A stretch of DNA of 64,000 nucleotides. It comes from CAYFKJ01 sp964528595 (lineage in GTDB: Bacteria > Pseudomonadota > Alphaproteobacteria > UBA2966). Below are positions 43,334 to 51,109 of this stretch, in pieces (within the stretch, counting starts at the first letter, position 1; each line of letters begins with the position of its first letter). Where the stretch lies: the NCBI GenBank assembly GCA_964528595.1, contig CAZGTM010000006.1, positions 33,436 to 97,435 of the forward strand. The letters are read 5' to 3'. The notes below the pieces were generated by a model, which was not told the origin of the DNA, did not search any database, and saw only the letters and a list, made by a program, of their open reading frames with translations. Made by a program: the position numbers and the translations under genes.

Positions 43334-44012
43334 CAACTCTCCCGACATGGCCTTGCTGCTGGATTTCGGTTCCGTGATCTCCAAGAGCCTGTTCGAAACG
43401 CTGCCCGATATCGAAGCGGCCTATGGTCTTGAACCCGGCACACTTGATTGGCGGGGACCCTTCGCGCCGAAGGACGACGCACTGTGGAGCGCCATGCAGG
43501 CCGATGAGGTTTCCGAACGCGGCTACTGGGCCGAACGCTGTACCCAGTTGGGCAAACTGGCCGGCGCCGAACTGGAGATGATCGATGTCATCAAGGCCAG
43601 CCGTGGCGAAGACCCCAACCGCTGCATCCGGCCCGAGGCCGTCGACGCCATCGGCCGCGCCAAGGCCATGGGTGCCGGAATTTCGATCCTGAGCAACGAA
43701 CTTGAACTGTTCTACGGCGCCGAGGTGTTGGCCAAGGTGCCGCTGTTCGAGTTGATGGATCACACCATCGACGCCACGACGACGCACATCCTCAAGCCCG
43801 ATCCCGAGGCTTACCGCCTGGCTCTGGATGCCATCGCCCTGCCGCCCGAGCGCATCGTCTTCGTGGACGATCAGATGCGCAATATCGAGGGCGGCCGGTC
43901 GGCCGGCTTCGCCTGCGTCCACTTCAACGTGCTCACCCCCCGGAAATCCTATGAGGAAGCGCTCGGCATCCTGCAGACGCTTCGCCGCGAAGAGGTTCAG
44001 AGTTATGCGTGA
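43326..44012 (+). CDS. HAD-superfamily hydrolase (IA type)
   Basis: A 228-aa HAD phosphatase-like protein. Motif I is LLLDFGSVIS, which replaces the usual DxDGT/V with DFGS, the second position being Gly rather than Asp. Motif II Ser/Thr lies in ISILSNELELF, motif III Lys in HILKPDPEAYRLAL and motif IV in IVFVDDQMRNIEG. The change in motif I (loss of the acid-base Asp) is seen in some HAD IA members that are not ordinary phosphatases. It overlaps the previous gene by eight bases and probably acts on the phosphorylated product of the split dikinase, or has a role other than hydrolysis. Confidence 0.85.
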   Translation: MADNSPDMALLLDFGSVISKSLFETLPDIEAAYGLEPGTLDWRGPFAPKDDALWSAMQADEVSERGYWAERCTQLGKLAGAELEMIDVIKASRGEDPNRCIRPEAVDAIGRAKAMGAGISILSNELELFYGAEVLAKVPLFELMDHTIDATTTHILKPDPEAYRLALDAIALPPERIVFVDDQMRNIEGGRSAGFACVHFNVLTPRKSYEEALGILQTLRREEVQSYA

Positions 44013-45366
44013 CAACAATTTCCTGACGGCCCACAACGCCCGCCATGCCTTCCATCCCATGGGGCATCCTGCGGATATCGAAGCCAATCCACCGCGTATC
44101 ATCGCCGGCGGCAGCGGGGTCCGCGTCACGGATGCGGAGGGCAACCAGGTGGTCGACGCGGTCGGCGGGCTGTGGAACGTCAACCTCGGCTACAGCTGCG
44201 ATACGGTTAAGAAAGCCATTACCGACCAGCTGGGTGAATTGCCCTACTATTCGTCCTTCAAGGGCACGACGACGCCGGGGCTGATCGAACTCTCTCAACG
44301 TCTGACGGAAATTCTCGAACCGGAGGACATGAAGCGCGCCTTCTTTACCTCGGGCGGCTCGGACTCGGTCGAGACGGCTCTCCGGCTGGCGCGCCAGTAT
44401 TGGAAGATCCAGGGCCAGCGCGACCGCTTCAAGTTCCTGTCGTTTAAGAAGGGTTACCACGGCACCCACTTCGGCGGCGCGTCGGTCAATGGCGGCGACC
44501 GCTTTCGGCGGGGCTACGAGCCGATGCTGCCGGGCTGTTACCACGTCGCCCACCCCTGGGCCTACCGCAACAACTTCGGCACGGCGGACGAAGAGGAATT
44601 GACCGCCATCTGCCTCAAGCTGATCGAGGAGGAAATCAAATTTCAGGGTCCGGAAACCGTCGCGGCCTTTATCGCCGAGCCCGTGCTGGGCGCGGGTGGC
44701 GTGTTGGTGCCGCCCAAGGCCCTGTGGCCCGGCTTGCGCAAGATCTGTGACCAATACGGCGTGCTGTTGATCGCCGATGAGGTGGTCACCGGTTTCGGCC
44801 GCACCGGTGCCTGGTTCGGCTCGCGCCTGTGGGACGTCAAACCCGACATCATGTGCCTCGCCAAAGCGATCACCTCGGGTTACTTCCCGTTCGGCGCCGT
44901 GATGCTCAACAGCCGCATCGAGCAAGCCTTCATGGAAAACGATGACGATCTCGGCGGCATCTACCACGGATACACCTACTCGGGCCATCCGGTGGGGTGC
45001 GCCGCCGCCCTGGCGACACTGGATGCGACTTTCGCTCAGGACCTGCCGGGCAATTCCCGCGACCAGGGCGATTTCATCCGGGCCGGATTGCGGACCCTGG
45101 CGCAGGAGGTGACGACCATCGGCGAGGTCCGCGGCGTCGGCCTGATGATCGCCATCGACGTTGTCTCCGACCTCGAAGCCAAGACGCCGGCGGACGCCGC
45201 CATGATGAAGGTATTGGACGAAACTGCTTACGAGAACGGCATCCTGATCCGGGTGTCGGGTAACAACATCATCATGTCACCGCCCCTGGTGATCTCGCGG
45301 GATGACTCCCAGGTCATCGTCGATGCGCTTTCCGCCGCTTTCAGACAACTCGAAACGACGAGGTGA
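44005..45366 (+). CDS. Class-III omega-aminotransferase
   Basis: A 453-aa PLP enzyme of the omega-amino acid:pyruvate or taurine aminotransferase branch. Diagnostic pieces are HAFHPMGHPADIEANPPRII, AVGGLWNVNLGYSCD, FFTSGGSDSVETALRLARQY, FKKGYHGTHFGGASVNG, LLIADEVVTGFGRTGAWFGS and the PLP lysine in MCLAKAITSGYFPFGAV. It overlaps the HAD gene by eight bases. The start at 44005 is chosen from the conserved N-terminus; upstream starts are out of the HAD frame. It is not an obvious O-phospho-lyase, but that branch cannot be excluded by eye. Confidence 0.9.
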   Translation: MRDNNFLTAHNARHAFHPMGHPADIEANPPRIIAGGSGVRVTDAEGNQVVDAVGGLWNVNLGYSCDTVKKAITDQLGELPYYSSFKGTTTPGLIELSQRLTEILEPEDMKRAFFTSGGSDSVETALRLARQYWKIQGQRDRFKFLSFKKGYHGTHFGGASVNGGDRFRRGYEPMLPGCYHVAHPWAYRNNFGTADEEELTAICLKLIEEEIKFQGPETVAAFIAEPVLGAGGVLVPPKALWPGLRKICDQYGVLLIADEVVTGFGRTGAWFGSRLWDVKPDIMCLAKAITSGYFPFGAVMLNSRIEQAFMENDDDLGGIYHGYTYSGHPVGCAAALATLDATFAQDLPGNSRDQGDFIRAGLRTLAQEVTTIGEVRGVGLMIAIDVVSDLEAKTPADAAMMKVLDETAYENGILIRVSGNNIIMSPPLVISRDDSQVIVDALSAAFRQLETTR

Positions 45367-45369
45367 ACG

Positions 45370-45846
45370 ATGGCAACCGATCAGTTCCTATTGGAGGAAT
45401 TCGCGCCGTTCCAGTTGGCGGTGGTGGCCAACCGCGTCTCGCAAGCGGTGGCCAAGATCATCGAGCGCAAATTCAATCTCCACATTCCGGAATGGCGCAT
45501 GATGACAGTGCTGGCGAAATATCAGCCCTGCTCGGGGCTCGATCTCGTGCAGAAGACCGCCATGGACCCGGCCCGCGTCAGCCGGGCGCAAACCCGGTTG
45601 CTCGATCTCGGTCTGATCACGGCGGTACAGGACCCCGAAGACCGCCGCCGCCTGATCATCTCCCTGACCGACAATGGGACGGATATCGTCCGTCAACTGG
45701 TGCCCGACGCCATCCGGACGGAGGAATATCTTTTTGGCACATTGACCGACGGCGAACGCCGGTCTTTCGAACGGGTTTTGTCGAAGCTGTTCGACCAGAC
45801 CGATGCGTTGGAGCAGTCCGGGGACGAGATTACCGGAATGAGTTGA
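45370..45846 (+). CDS. MarR-family transcriptional regulator
   Basis: A 158-aa MarR protein. The core shows VANRVSQAVAKIIERKFNLH, IPEWRMMTVLAKYQPCSGLD, VQKTAMDPARVSRAQTRL in the recognition helix region, and the wing VQDPEDRRRLIISLTDNG. It lies three bases after the aminotransferase gene, at the end of the split dikinase operon, and most likely represses it. The palindrome at 40391-40408 is the best site candidate. The last helices (SFERVLSKLFDQTDAL) complete the dimer interface. Confidence 0.93.
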   Translation: MATDQFLLEEFAPFQLAVVANRVSQAVAKIIERKFNLHIPEWRMMTVLAKYQPCSGLDLVQKTAMDPARVSRAQTRLLDLGLITAVQDPEDRRRLIISLTDNGTDIVRQLVPDAIRTEEYLFGTLTDGERRSFERVLSKLFDQTDALEQSGDEITGMS

Positions 45847-46125
45847 CCCGAATAGCCGTTATTTCGTCTGTACTGCTTATTAGCTGCTTTCATTAAACAA
45901 CAATTCGCAGCCGACATCGTGTACACTGTATGATCACTGGACGAAATTCGATTTTCGCAGTATGAGAGTAACACATTTCTTTGCCCGGAAATGAGTTGTT
46001 GGTCGTTATGCGTGAATTCCGGCTGGCTCCGCTATACAAGTTGGCGGGATTTTGGGGGCGCAATCGATCATAGAAATTGTGAGCGGCCGGTGTGATTTTA
46101 GCCGTTCGGGAAGAGGCGCTATTTG
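45847..46125. other. Intergenic region between MarR gene and subtilase gene
   Basis: A 279-bp AT-richer stretch. It must hold the promoter of the subtilase gene. No tRNA, clear hairpin terminator or small ORF with a ribosome binding site was found by eye. GAAGAGG directly before 46126 is the only evident signal. Confidence 0.5.
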
Positions 46126-47451
46126 ATGTGGCTGCCTGAGCTAAACAAGGCTGATCGAGTATTTGCGGCCTCCACCGCACGCTCGAAATTCGCCTTGTTT
46201 TCCGGCGCTGCATTTATCATTGCATGTGGCTTGACGGTGCCGGCAGCGGCGGACGTCAAGGTCCGTTCCTACGACCGCGGCAGCAAGACCGAAAAATCAC
46301 TGCGCGGCAAGGGCACCGGGACGGCCGGCGGGCTGTTAAGGCGCGGCCGGCGGGGCGGTGCGGAAAGGCCCCATCCCCAGGACGACTTCGAGCCCGGCGA
46401 GGTCCTGGTCGCCAATCCACCGCGGGGGTTTGAGGCGAAGATCGGCGAGCTCGGAATGTCGGTGATGGAAAAAGTATCGCTGGGCGCCATCGACTACAAA
46501 TTCTATCGCCTGAAGACGCCGCGGAAAATGCCGGTGCGGAAAGCCATGGCGTTGATCAAGGATAACTTGCCCGGCGCGTCGGTTGACGCCAACCACCGCT
46601 TCGATCTTTCCGCAAAACGGGCGGCGCGGGGCAGTTTTCCGCTGCGCGCGGCAGGCTGGCAGAAGGTCGGATCGCAGTGCGGCAAGGGCGTGCGCATCGG
46701 CCTGATCGATTCCGCTGTGGATGTTTCGCACCCGGTCCTCAAGGGTCAGAAGATCCAGTACAAATCGTTCCACGATATGCGCCGCAATCCGGCACCCAGT
46801 TCCCATGGCACGACCATGGCGGCGATGCTGATCGGCAAGCCCATGAGCAGCGGCTGGTCCGGTCTGTTGCCGGGAGCCAGTCTCTACGCCGCCAGTATGT
46901 TCGAGATCAACCGCCGCGACGAGGTTGTCGGCACCAGCGTCGGCTTGGTCAAGGCGCTCAACTGGATGGCGGAAAACAAGGTCAAAATCGTCAACCTCAG
47001 CATTGCCGGCGGCGACAACAATATGGTCCGTGACGCGGCGGCACAGGCCCGCCGCAACGGCATGGTTCTGGTGGCATCGGTCGGCAATTGGGGCTTCACC
47101 AAGGGTGCAGCCTATCCCGCCGGGTATCAGGAAGTCATCGCGGTCACGGCCGTGAGCAACCGGCGCAAGATATTCCGCGACGCCAACAAGGGCTCGTATA
47201 TCGATTTCGCCGCCCCCGGCGTGCGGATCTGGGCTCCCACCATGCCGGGCGTGAAACCGCAAAGCGGCACTTCGCTGGCGACACCTTATGTGACGGTGCT
47301 GGCCGCTCTACAGGTCGCCAAGGGCGCGCGGGCGGACCCCAGCGCCTTGCGTATCGCCCTGCGCCGCGGGGCGATCGATCTGGGCCGCCGCGGCAAGGAC
47401 GATATTTTCGGCTGGGGTCTGGTGGCGTCAAAACCAAGTTGCATGCCATAA
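46126..47451 (+). CDS. Membrane-anchored or secreted subtilase (S8 family)
   Basis: A 441-aa serine protease. An N-terminal hydrophobic segment (ALFSGAAFIIACGLTVPAAA) serves as signal or anchor. Residues about 45-180 form a pro-region (ending near RAARGSFPLRAAGW). The catalytic triad is Asp195 (IGLIDSAVD), His227 (SSHGTTMAAMLIG) and Ser383 (SGTSLATPYV); the oxyanion Asn is in VASVGNWG. All catalytic residues are present. The gap between Asp and His is short, so this is a compact S8 enzyme. GAAGAGG precedes the ATG; a TTG at 46123 is an alternative. It stands alone on the plus strand. Confidence 0.9.
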   Translation: MWLPELNKADRVFAASTARSKFALFSGAAFIIACGLTVPAAADVKVRSYDRGSKTEKSLRGKGTGTAGGLLRRGRRGGAERPHPQDDFEPGEVLVANPPRGFEAKIGELGMSVMEKVSLGAIDYKFYRLKTPRKMPVRKAMALIKDNLPGASVDANHRFDLSAKRAARGSFPLRAAGWQKVGSQCGKGVRIGLIDSAVDVSHPVLKGQKIQYKSFHDMRRNPAPSSHGTTMAAMLIGKPMSSGWSGLLPGASLYAASMFEINRRDEVVGTSVGLVKALNWMAENKVKIVNLSIAGGDNNMVRDAAAQARRNGMVLVASVGNWGFTKGAAYPAGYQEVIAVTAVSNRRKIFRDANKGSYIDFAAPGVRIWAPTMPGVKPQSGTSLATPYVTVLAALQVAKGARADPSALRIALRRGAIDLGRRGKDDIFGWGLVASKPSCMP

Positions 47452-47549
47452 CCCGCCAAACTCTTCCATTTGAGCCTTCGTCGTAAACGATTATCATTCG
47501 CTCAACGGACGAATTGGGTGCGCGTCGGCGCGGTCGAAGGGAACAAGCA

Positions 47550-50500
47550 ATGCAGTGTACGGCCTGTGCCGCAGATAATCCGGCCGGCAACAAATTCTGC
47601 GGCCAGTGCGGCGCGTCTTTGCCCCTGGCCTGCCCGTCGTGCGGGGCTGAAGTTCCGCCCGGCAACCGCTTCTGTGGCCAGTGCGGTTCCGATCTGGACA
47701 GCGATGCTTCGCCGGAACCGTCCGACGCACAGCCGGCTGCTGAAGTTCGTTCGGAGGCGGAACGCCGCCACTTGACGGTCATGTTCTGCGACCTCGCCGA
47801 CTCGACCGCGCTGTCCGAGCAGCTTGATCCTGAGGATTTGCGCGACGTCGTCACGGCCTACCAAAAAGTCTGCGTCCGTGAAATCGAGGATTTCGGCGGC
47901 TTCGTCGCCCGCTACATGGGTGACGGCATCCTCGCGTACTTCGGCTATCCCCAGGCGCACGAAAACGATGCCGAACGCGCCGTTCACGCCGGGCTCAATC
48001 TGGTCGCCGCGGTCACCGGCCTGAAGCCCAGGCCCGGTCTTTGGTTGAAGGTCAGGGTCGGTATCGCCACCGGTCTTGTGGTGGCCGGCGACATTATCGG
48101 CGAGGGCGCTTCGGAGGAACGTGCCGTCACCGGCGTCACGCCGAACCTGGCGGCTCGACTGCAGGGTCTGGCCGAGGCCGACAGCGTGGTGATCAGCGAT
48201 GCGACGCAACGGCAAGCCGGTGGCTTCTTCGAATACGCCGATCTTGGCCGGCAAACCCTGAAGGGTATCAGCGAACCGGAGCAAGCCTGGCTGGTGCAGG
48301 GCGAAAGCGCGGTGGTCAGCCGCTTTGAGGCCAGCGCCGCGGCCGGATTGAGCCCGCTGGTCGGACGCGAGGAGGAAATCGCGCTGATGCTCAACCGCTG
48401 GCAGCTCACCCAGAACGGCGAAGGTCAGGTGGTGGCGTTGTCGGGTGAGGCCGGGGTGGGAAAATCGCGTATCATCCAGGCCTTCCAGGCGCGACTGGAG
48501 GACGATGATCACGCCCGTATCATTCTTTCCTGCTCCCCATTCCATACCAATAGCGCTCTTTACCCGGTCATCGGCTGCCTTGAACGCGTCATGGGCATTA
48601 CCCGCGGAGACCGGACGGCCGAGCGCGTGGCGAAGATCGATGCTTTTGTATCGGAACTTGGACTGGAGGCGGCCGATATCACGCCCTACGTCGCCTCAGT
48701 GATGGTGGAAAGCGATGCGCCGCCGTTGCCGGCGTCCGCCGACACGCCGGAGAAACAGCGGCAACTGGTCTGGGAGGCCTTGCTCACGCTTTTGGAGGCC
48801 CAGTCGCAGCGTCGGCCGACCGTGATGATCGGAGAGGACATCCACTGGATCGATCCCTCAACCGAGGAATTTCTCGGCGCACTGGTCGACCGGCTCCGTT
48901 CACTGCGGCTGCTGCTCCTGACCAGTTCCCGGCCCCAGTACACGCCGCCCTGGAGCGGCCATCCCCATATCACCACGCTGACCCTCAACCGCCTCAGCCG
49001 GGCGCACAGTGCATCGCTCGTAGCGGGGGTCACCGGCGGCCTGGCGCTGCCGGACGAAGTGCTCGATCAAATCGTCGCCAAAACTGACGGCGTGCCCTTG
49101 TTCGTCGAGGAGTTGACCAAGACGGTGCTGGAATCCGGCATCGTCAAACAGGCCGGCAATCGCTACGAACTGACCGAACCGATGGCTTCGTTGGCGATAC
49201 CGGCTTCGCTCCATGATTCTTTGATGGCGCGTCTCGACCGCCTGGCGCCGGTAAAGGAGGTGGCGCAAATGGCGTCCGTCCTGGGCCGCACCTTCGGCGA
49301 GGACGTGCTGTTGGAGGTTTCGAAACTGGGAGCGGAAGAGTTGCGCGGGGCATTGGATCAATTGATCGAAGCCCAGTTGATCGTGCGGCGAAGCCATGCC
49401 GGCGTTGTGAGTTATGAATTCAAGCACGCGCTCGTGAGGGAGACCGCTTACGAATCATTGCTGAAGACGACCCGTCAGGGCTTTCATCTCGAATTTGCAC
49501 GAGTTCTTGAAAAATTGCGCAACGACGAAGGGGGTGTCGAACCGGAGGTTCTGGCCCATCACTTCGCCGAGGGCGGTCTTGCCGAGAGCGCCGTAGCTTA
49601 TTGGCGGGAAGCGGCCCAGCGGGCGACCGAACGATGGGCCAGCGCGGAAGCCGTCAGCCATGTCGGCAAGGGACTTGAGCTTTTGGAGGGTATCGCCGAG
49701 GGACCGGACCGGGCGGAACTGGAACTATCCCTGCTGCGCGATCTCGTCGGCGGATTGCGCATCCTGGACCGTTATCAAGAGGCGCTCGACATGCTGGCGC
49801 GCGCCCAGGTGGTTGCCGAACAACACGATCTGCCGGACGAACTTGCCTGGGTTCACTATCTGCGTGGCAATATCTGTTTTCCGCTGGGCGATATCGACGG
49901 CTGCCTGGCAGCTCATCAGAAGGCCTTGGAGTATGCCCGGATCACGAATTCGACCGAGATGGAGGCGCGCGCCCTCAGCGGTCTGGGCGATGCCAATATC
50001 ATGCGCGGTGACATGACGGCGGCCTTCGACCATTACGACGAATGCGTGGCGAAGGCCCGCCAAGCCGGTCTCGATTCCGTCGCGGCAGCCAACCTTTCCA
50101 TGCGCGGGCATGCCCGGCTTTATTTGTTGCAGATCGAGGAGGCGCTGGCGGATTGCCCGGAAGCCGCCGAATTGGCGGTGGCCGAGGGAAACCAGCGGGC
50201 GGAAATGATCGCCCGGGGCAGTTGCGCCGGTAAGGTCCTGTTCGACATGGGGAATTTGGCAGAATCACGGAAGCAGAGCGAGCATGCCGTCGCCATTTCA
50301 AAGGAGCTCGGCGCGCGCCGCTTCGAACCGGTCAACCAGGCCGTATTGGCGCAGATACTTGCTCTGGAGGGGGACCGCGAAGGTGCCGAGGAACTGGCAC
50401 GCAATGCAGCTCAGACCAGCCGGGAGACCGGTCTCAAATTCGCCGGGCCCATGATTATGGGGGCGCTTGTGCAAGTCACCAAATCCGAAGAGGTTCGGCG

Positions 50501-50834
50501 GTCGGTCATCGCGGAGTGTACGGCCATCCTCAGCGAAGGATGTGTCGGCCATAATTATCTTTGGTTCTATCGCGGCGCCATGGAGGCCATGCTGCAGAAC
50601 CGCAATTGGGAGGGCGTCGAAGCCTTCGCCCAAACTGCAGAGGAATACATCGCCGACCGCTCCATTCCCTGGCTGACGATGATTGTCGAGCGCGCGCGTG
50701 TATTGGCCGCTATCGGCCGTGATGGCGCCAATGAACAAAATCTGGCGGCGGCCAGGGATTTGGCGGCACGCGCTAGGGCGTGCGGCTTCCTGGTCATCGT
50801 ACCTGCGCTGGAAACGGTGCTGGAAGCGGCGTGA
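47550..50834 (+). CDS. Class III adenylate/guanylate cyclase with AAA ATPase and TPR domains
   Basis: A 1094-aa signalling protein. Residues 1-50 form a double zinc ribbon (CTACAADNPAGNKFCGQCG; CPSCGAEVPPGNRFCGQCG). Residues about 70-250 are a class III cyclase catalytic domain with metal-binding Asp in VMFCDLADSTALSE and ARYMGDGILAYFG. An AAA_16 ATPase follows (Walker A GEAGVGKSRII; Walker B VMIGEDIHWIDPS). The last 450 residues are TPR-like helical repeats. Such proteins sense unknown inputs and couple ATPase and cyclase outputs. GAAGGGAA precedes the ATG at 47550; an upstream start would add residues before the ribbon. No CRP-like regulator is nearby. Confidence 0.92.
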   Translation: MQCTACAADNPAGNKFCGQCGASLPLACPSCGAEVPPGNRFCGQCGSDLDSDASPEPSDAQPAAEVRSEAERRHLTVMFCDLADSTALSEQLDPEDLRDVVTAYQKVCVREIEDFGGFVARYMGDGILAYFGYPQAHENDAERAVHAGLNLVAAVTGLKPRPGLWLKVRVGIATGLVVAGDIIGEGASEERAVTGVTPNLAARLQGLAEADSVVISDATQRQAGGFFEYADLGRQTLKGISEPEQAWLVQGESAVVSRFEASAAAGLSPLVGREEEIALMLNRWQLTQNGEGQVVALSGEAGVGKSRIIQAFQARLEDDDHARIILSCSPFHTNSALYPVIGCLERVMGITRGDRTAERVAKIDAFVSELGLEAADITPYVASVMVESDAPPLPASADTPEKQRQLVWEALLTLLEAQSQRRPTVMIGEDIHWIDPSTEEFLGALVDRLRSLRLLLLTSSRPQYTPPWSGHPHITTLTLNRLSRAHSASLVAGVTGGLALPDEVLDQIVAKTDGVPLFVEELTKTVLESGIVKQAGNRYELTEPMASLAIPASLHDSLMARLDRLAPVKEVAQMASVLGRTFGEDVLLEVSKLGAEELRGALDQLIEAQLIVRRSHAGVVSYEFKHALVRETAYESLLKTTRQGFHLEFARVLEKLRNDEGGVEPEVLAHHFAEGGLAESAVAYWREAAQRATERWASAEAVSHVGKGLELLEGIAEGPDRAELELSLLRDLVGGLRILDRYQEALDMLARAQVVAEQHDLPDELAWVHYLRGNICFPLGDIDGCLAAHQKALEYARITNSTEMEARALSGLGDANIMRGDMTAAFDHYDECVAKARQAGLDSVAAANLSMRGHARLYLLQIEEALADCPEAAELAVAEGNQRAEMIARGSCAGKVLFDMGNLAESRKQSEHAVAISKELGARRFEPVNQAVLAQILALEGDREGAEELARNAAQTSRETGLKFAGPMIMGALVQVTKSEEVRRSVIAECTAILSEGCVGHNYLWFYRGAMEAMLQNRNWEGVEAFAQTAEEYIADRSIPWLTMIVERARVLAAIGRDGANEQNLAAARDLAARARACGFLVIVPALETVLEAA

Positions 50835-51097
50835 TGGACAAATTCGATAAGGACTCCAAGCGCGTTCCGGATTCGAATAAAATTCCGGCCAAGCCACGGA
50901 TGCGACTGGGGCACAAGCTGTTGCTTTCGGTGCAGACCTTATCGGGCGTTGTCGCCATATTCCTCATTCCCCTTTTGTGGGGATCGTGGTCACAAACCGT
51001 AATGCTGGTCGTTCTTGGATCGATCCTGGGCTGTGCGGGCCTGTTCGCTCTCATCAATTACATCCTTTTCCGCTACAACATGCGGGATGATCTCTAA
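50834..51097 (+). CDS. Small two-TM membrane protein coupled to cyclase
   Basis: An 87-aa protein with a basic, polar N-terminus (about 28 residues) and two hydrophobic helices (LLLSVQTLSGVVAIFLIPLL and MLVVLGSILGCAGLFALINY) ending in RYNMRDDL. It overlaps the cyclase stop as TGATG, so translation is coupled. No known family was recognised. It could anchor or regulate the cyclase at the membrane. It faces cysNC with a 12-bp gap between stops. Confidence 0.7.
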   Translation: MDKFDKDSKRVPDSNKIPAKPRMRLGHKLLLSVQTLSGVVAIFLIPLLWGSWSQTVMLVVLGSILGCAGLFALINYILFRYNMRDDL

Positions 51098-51109
51098 GCG
51101 GCTGGATGG

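Noticed and set aside
45847..46125. tRNA or small RNA gene in the gap
   Set aside because: No cloverleaf or strong hairpin with T-run was found.
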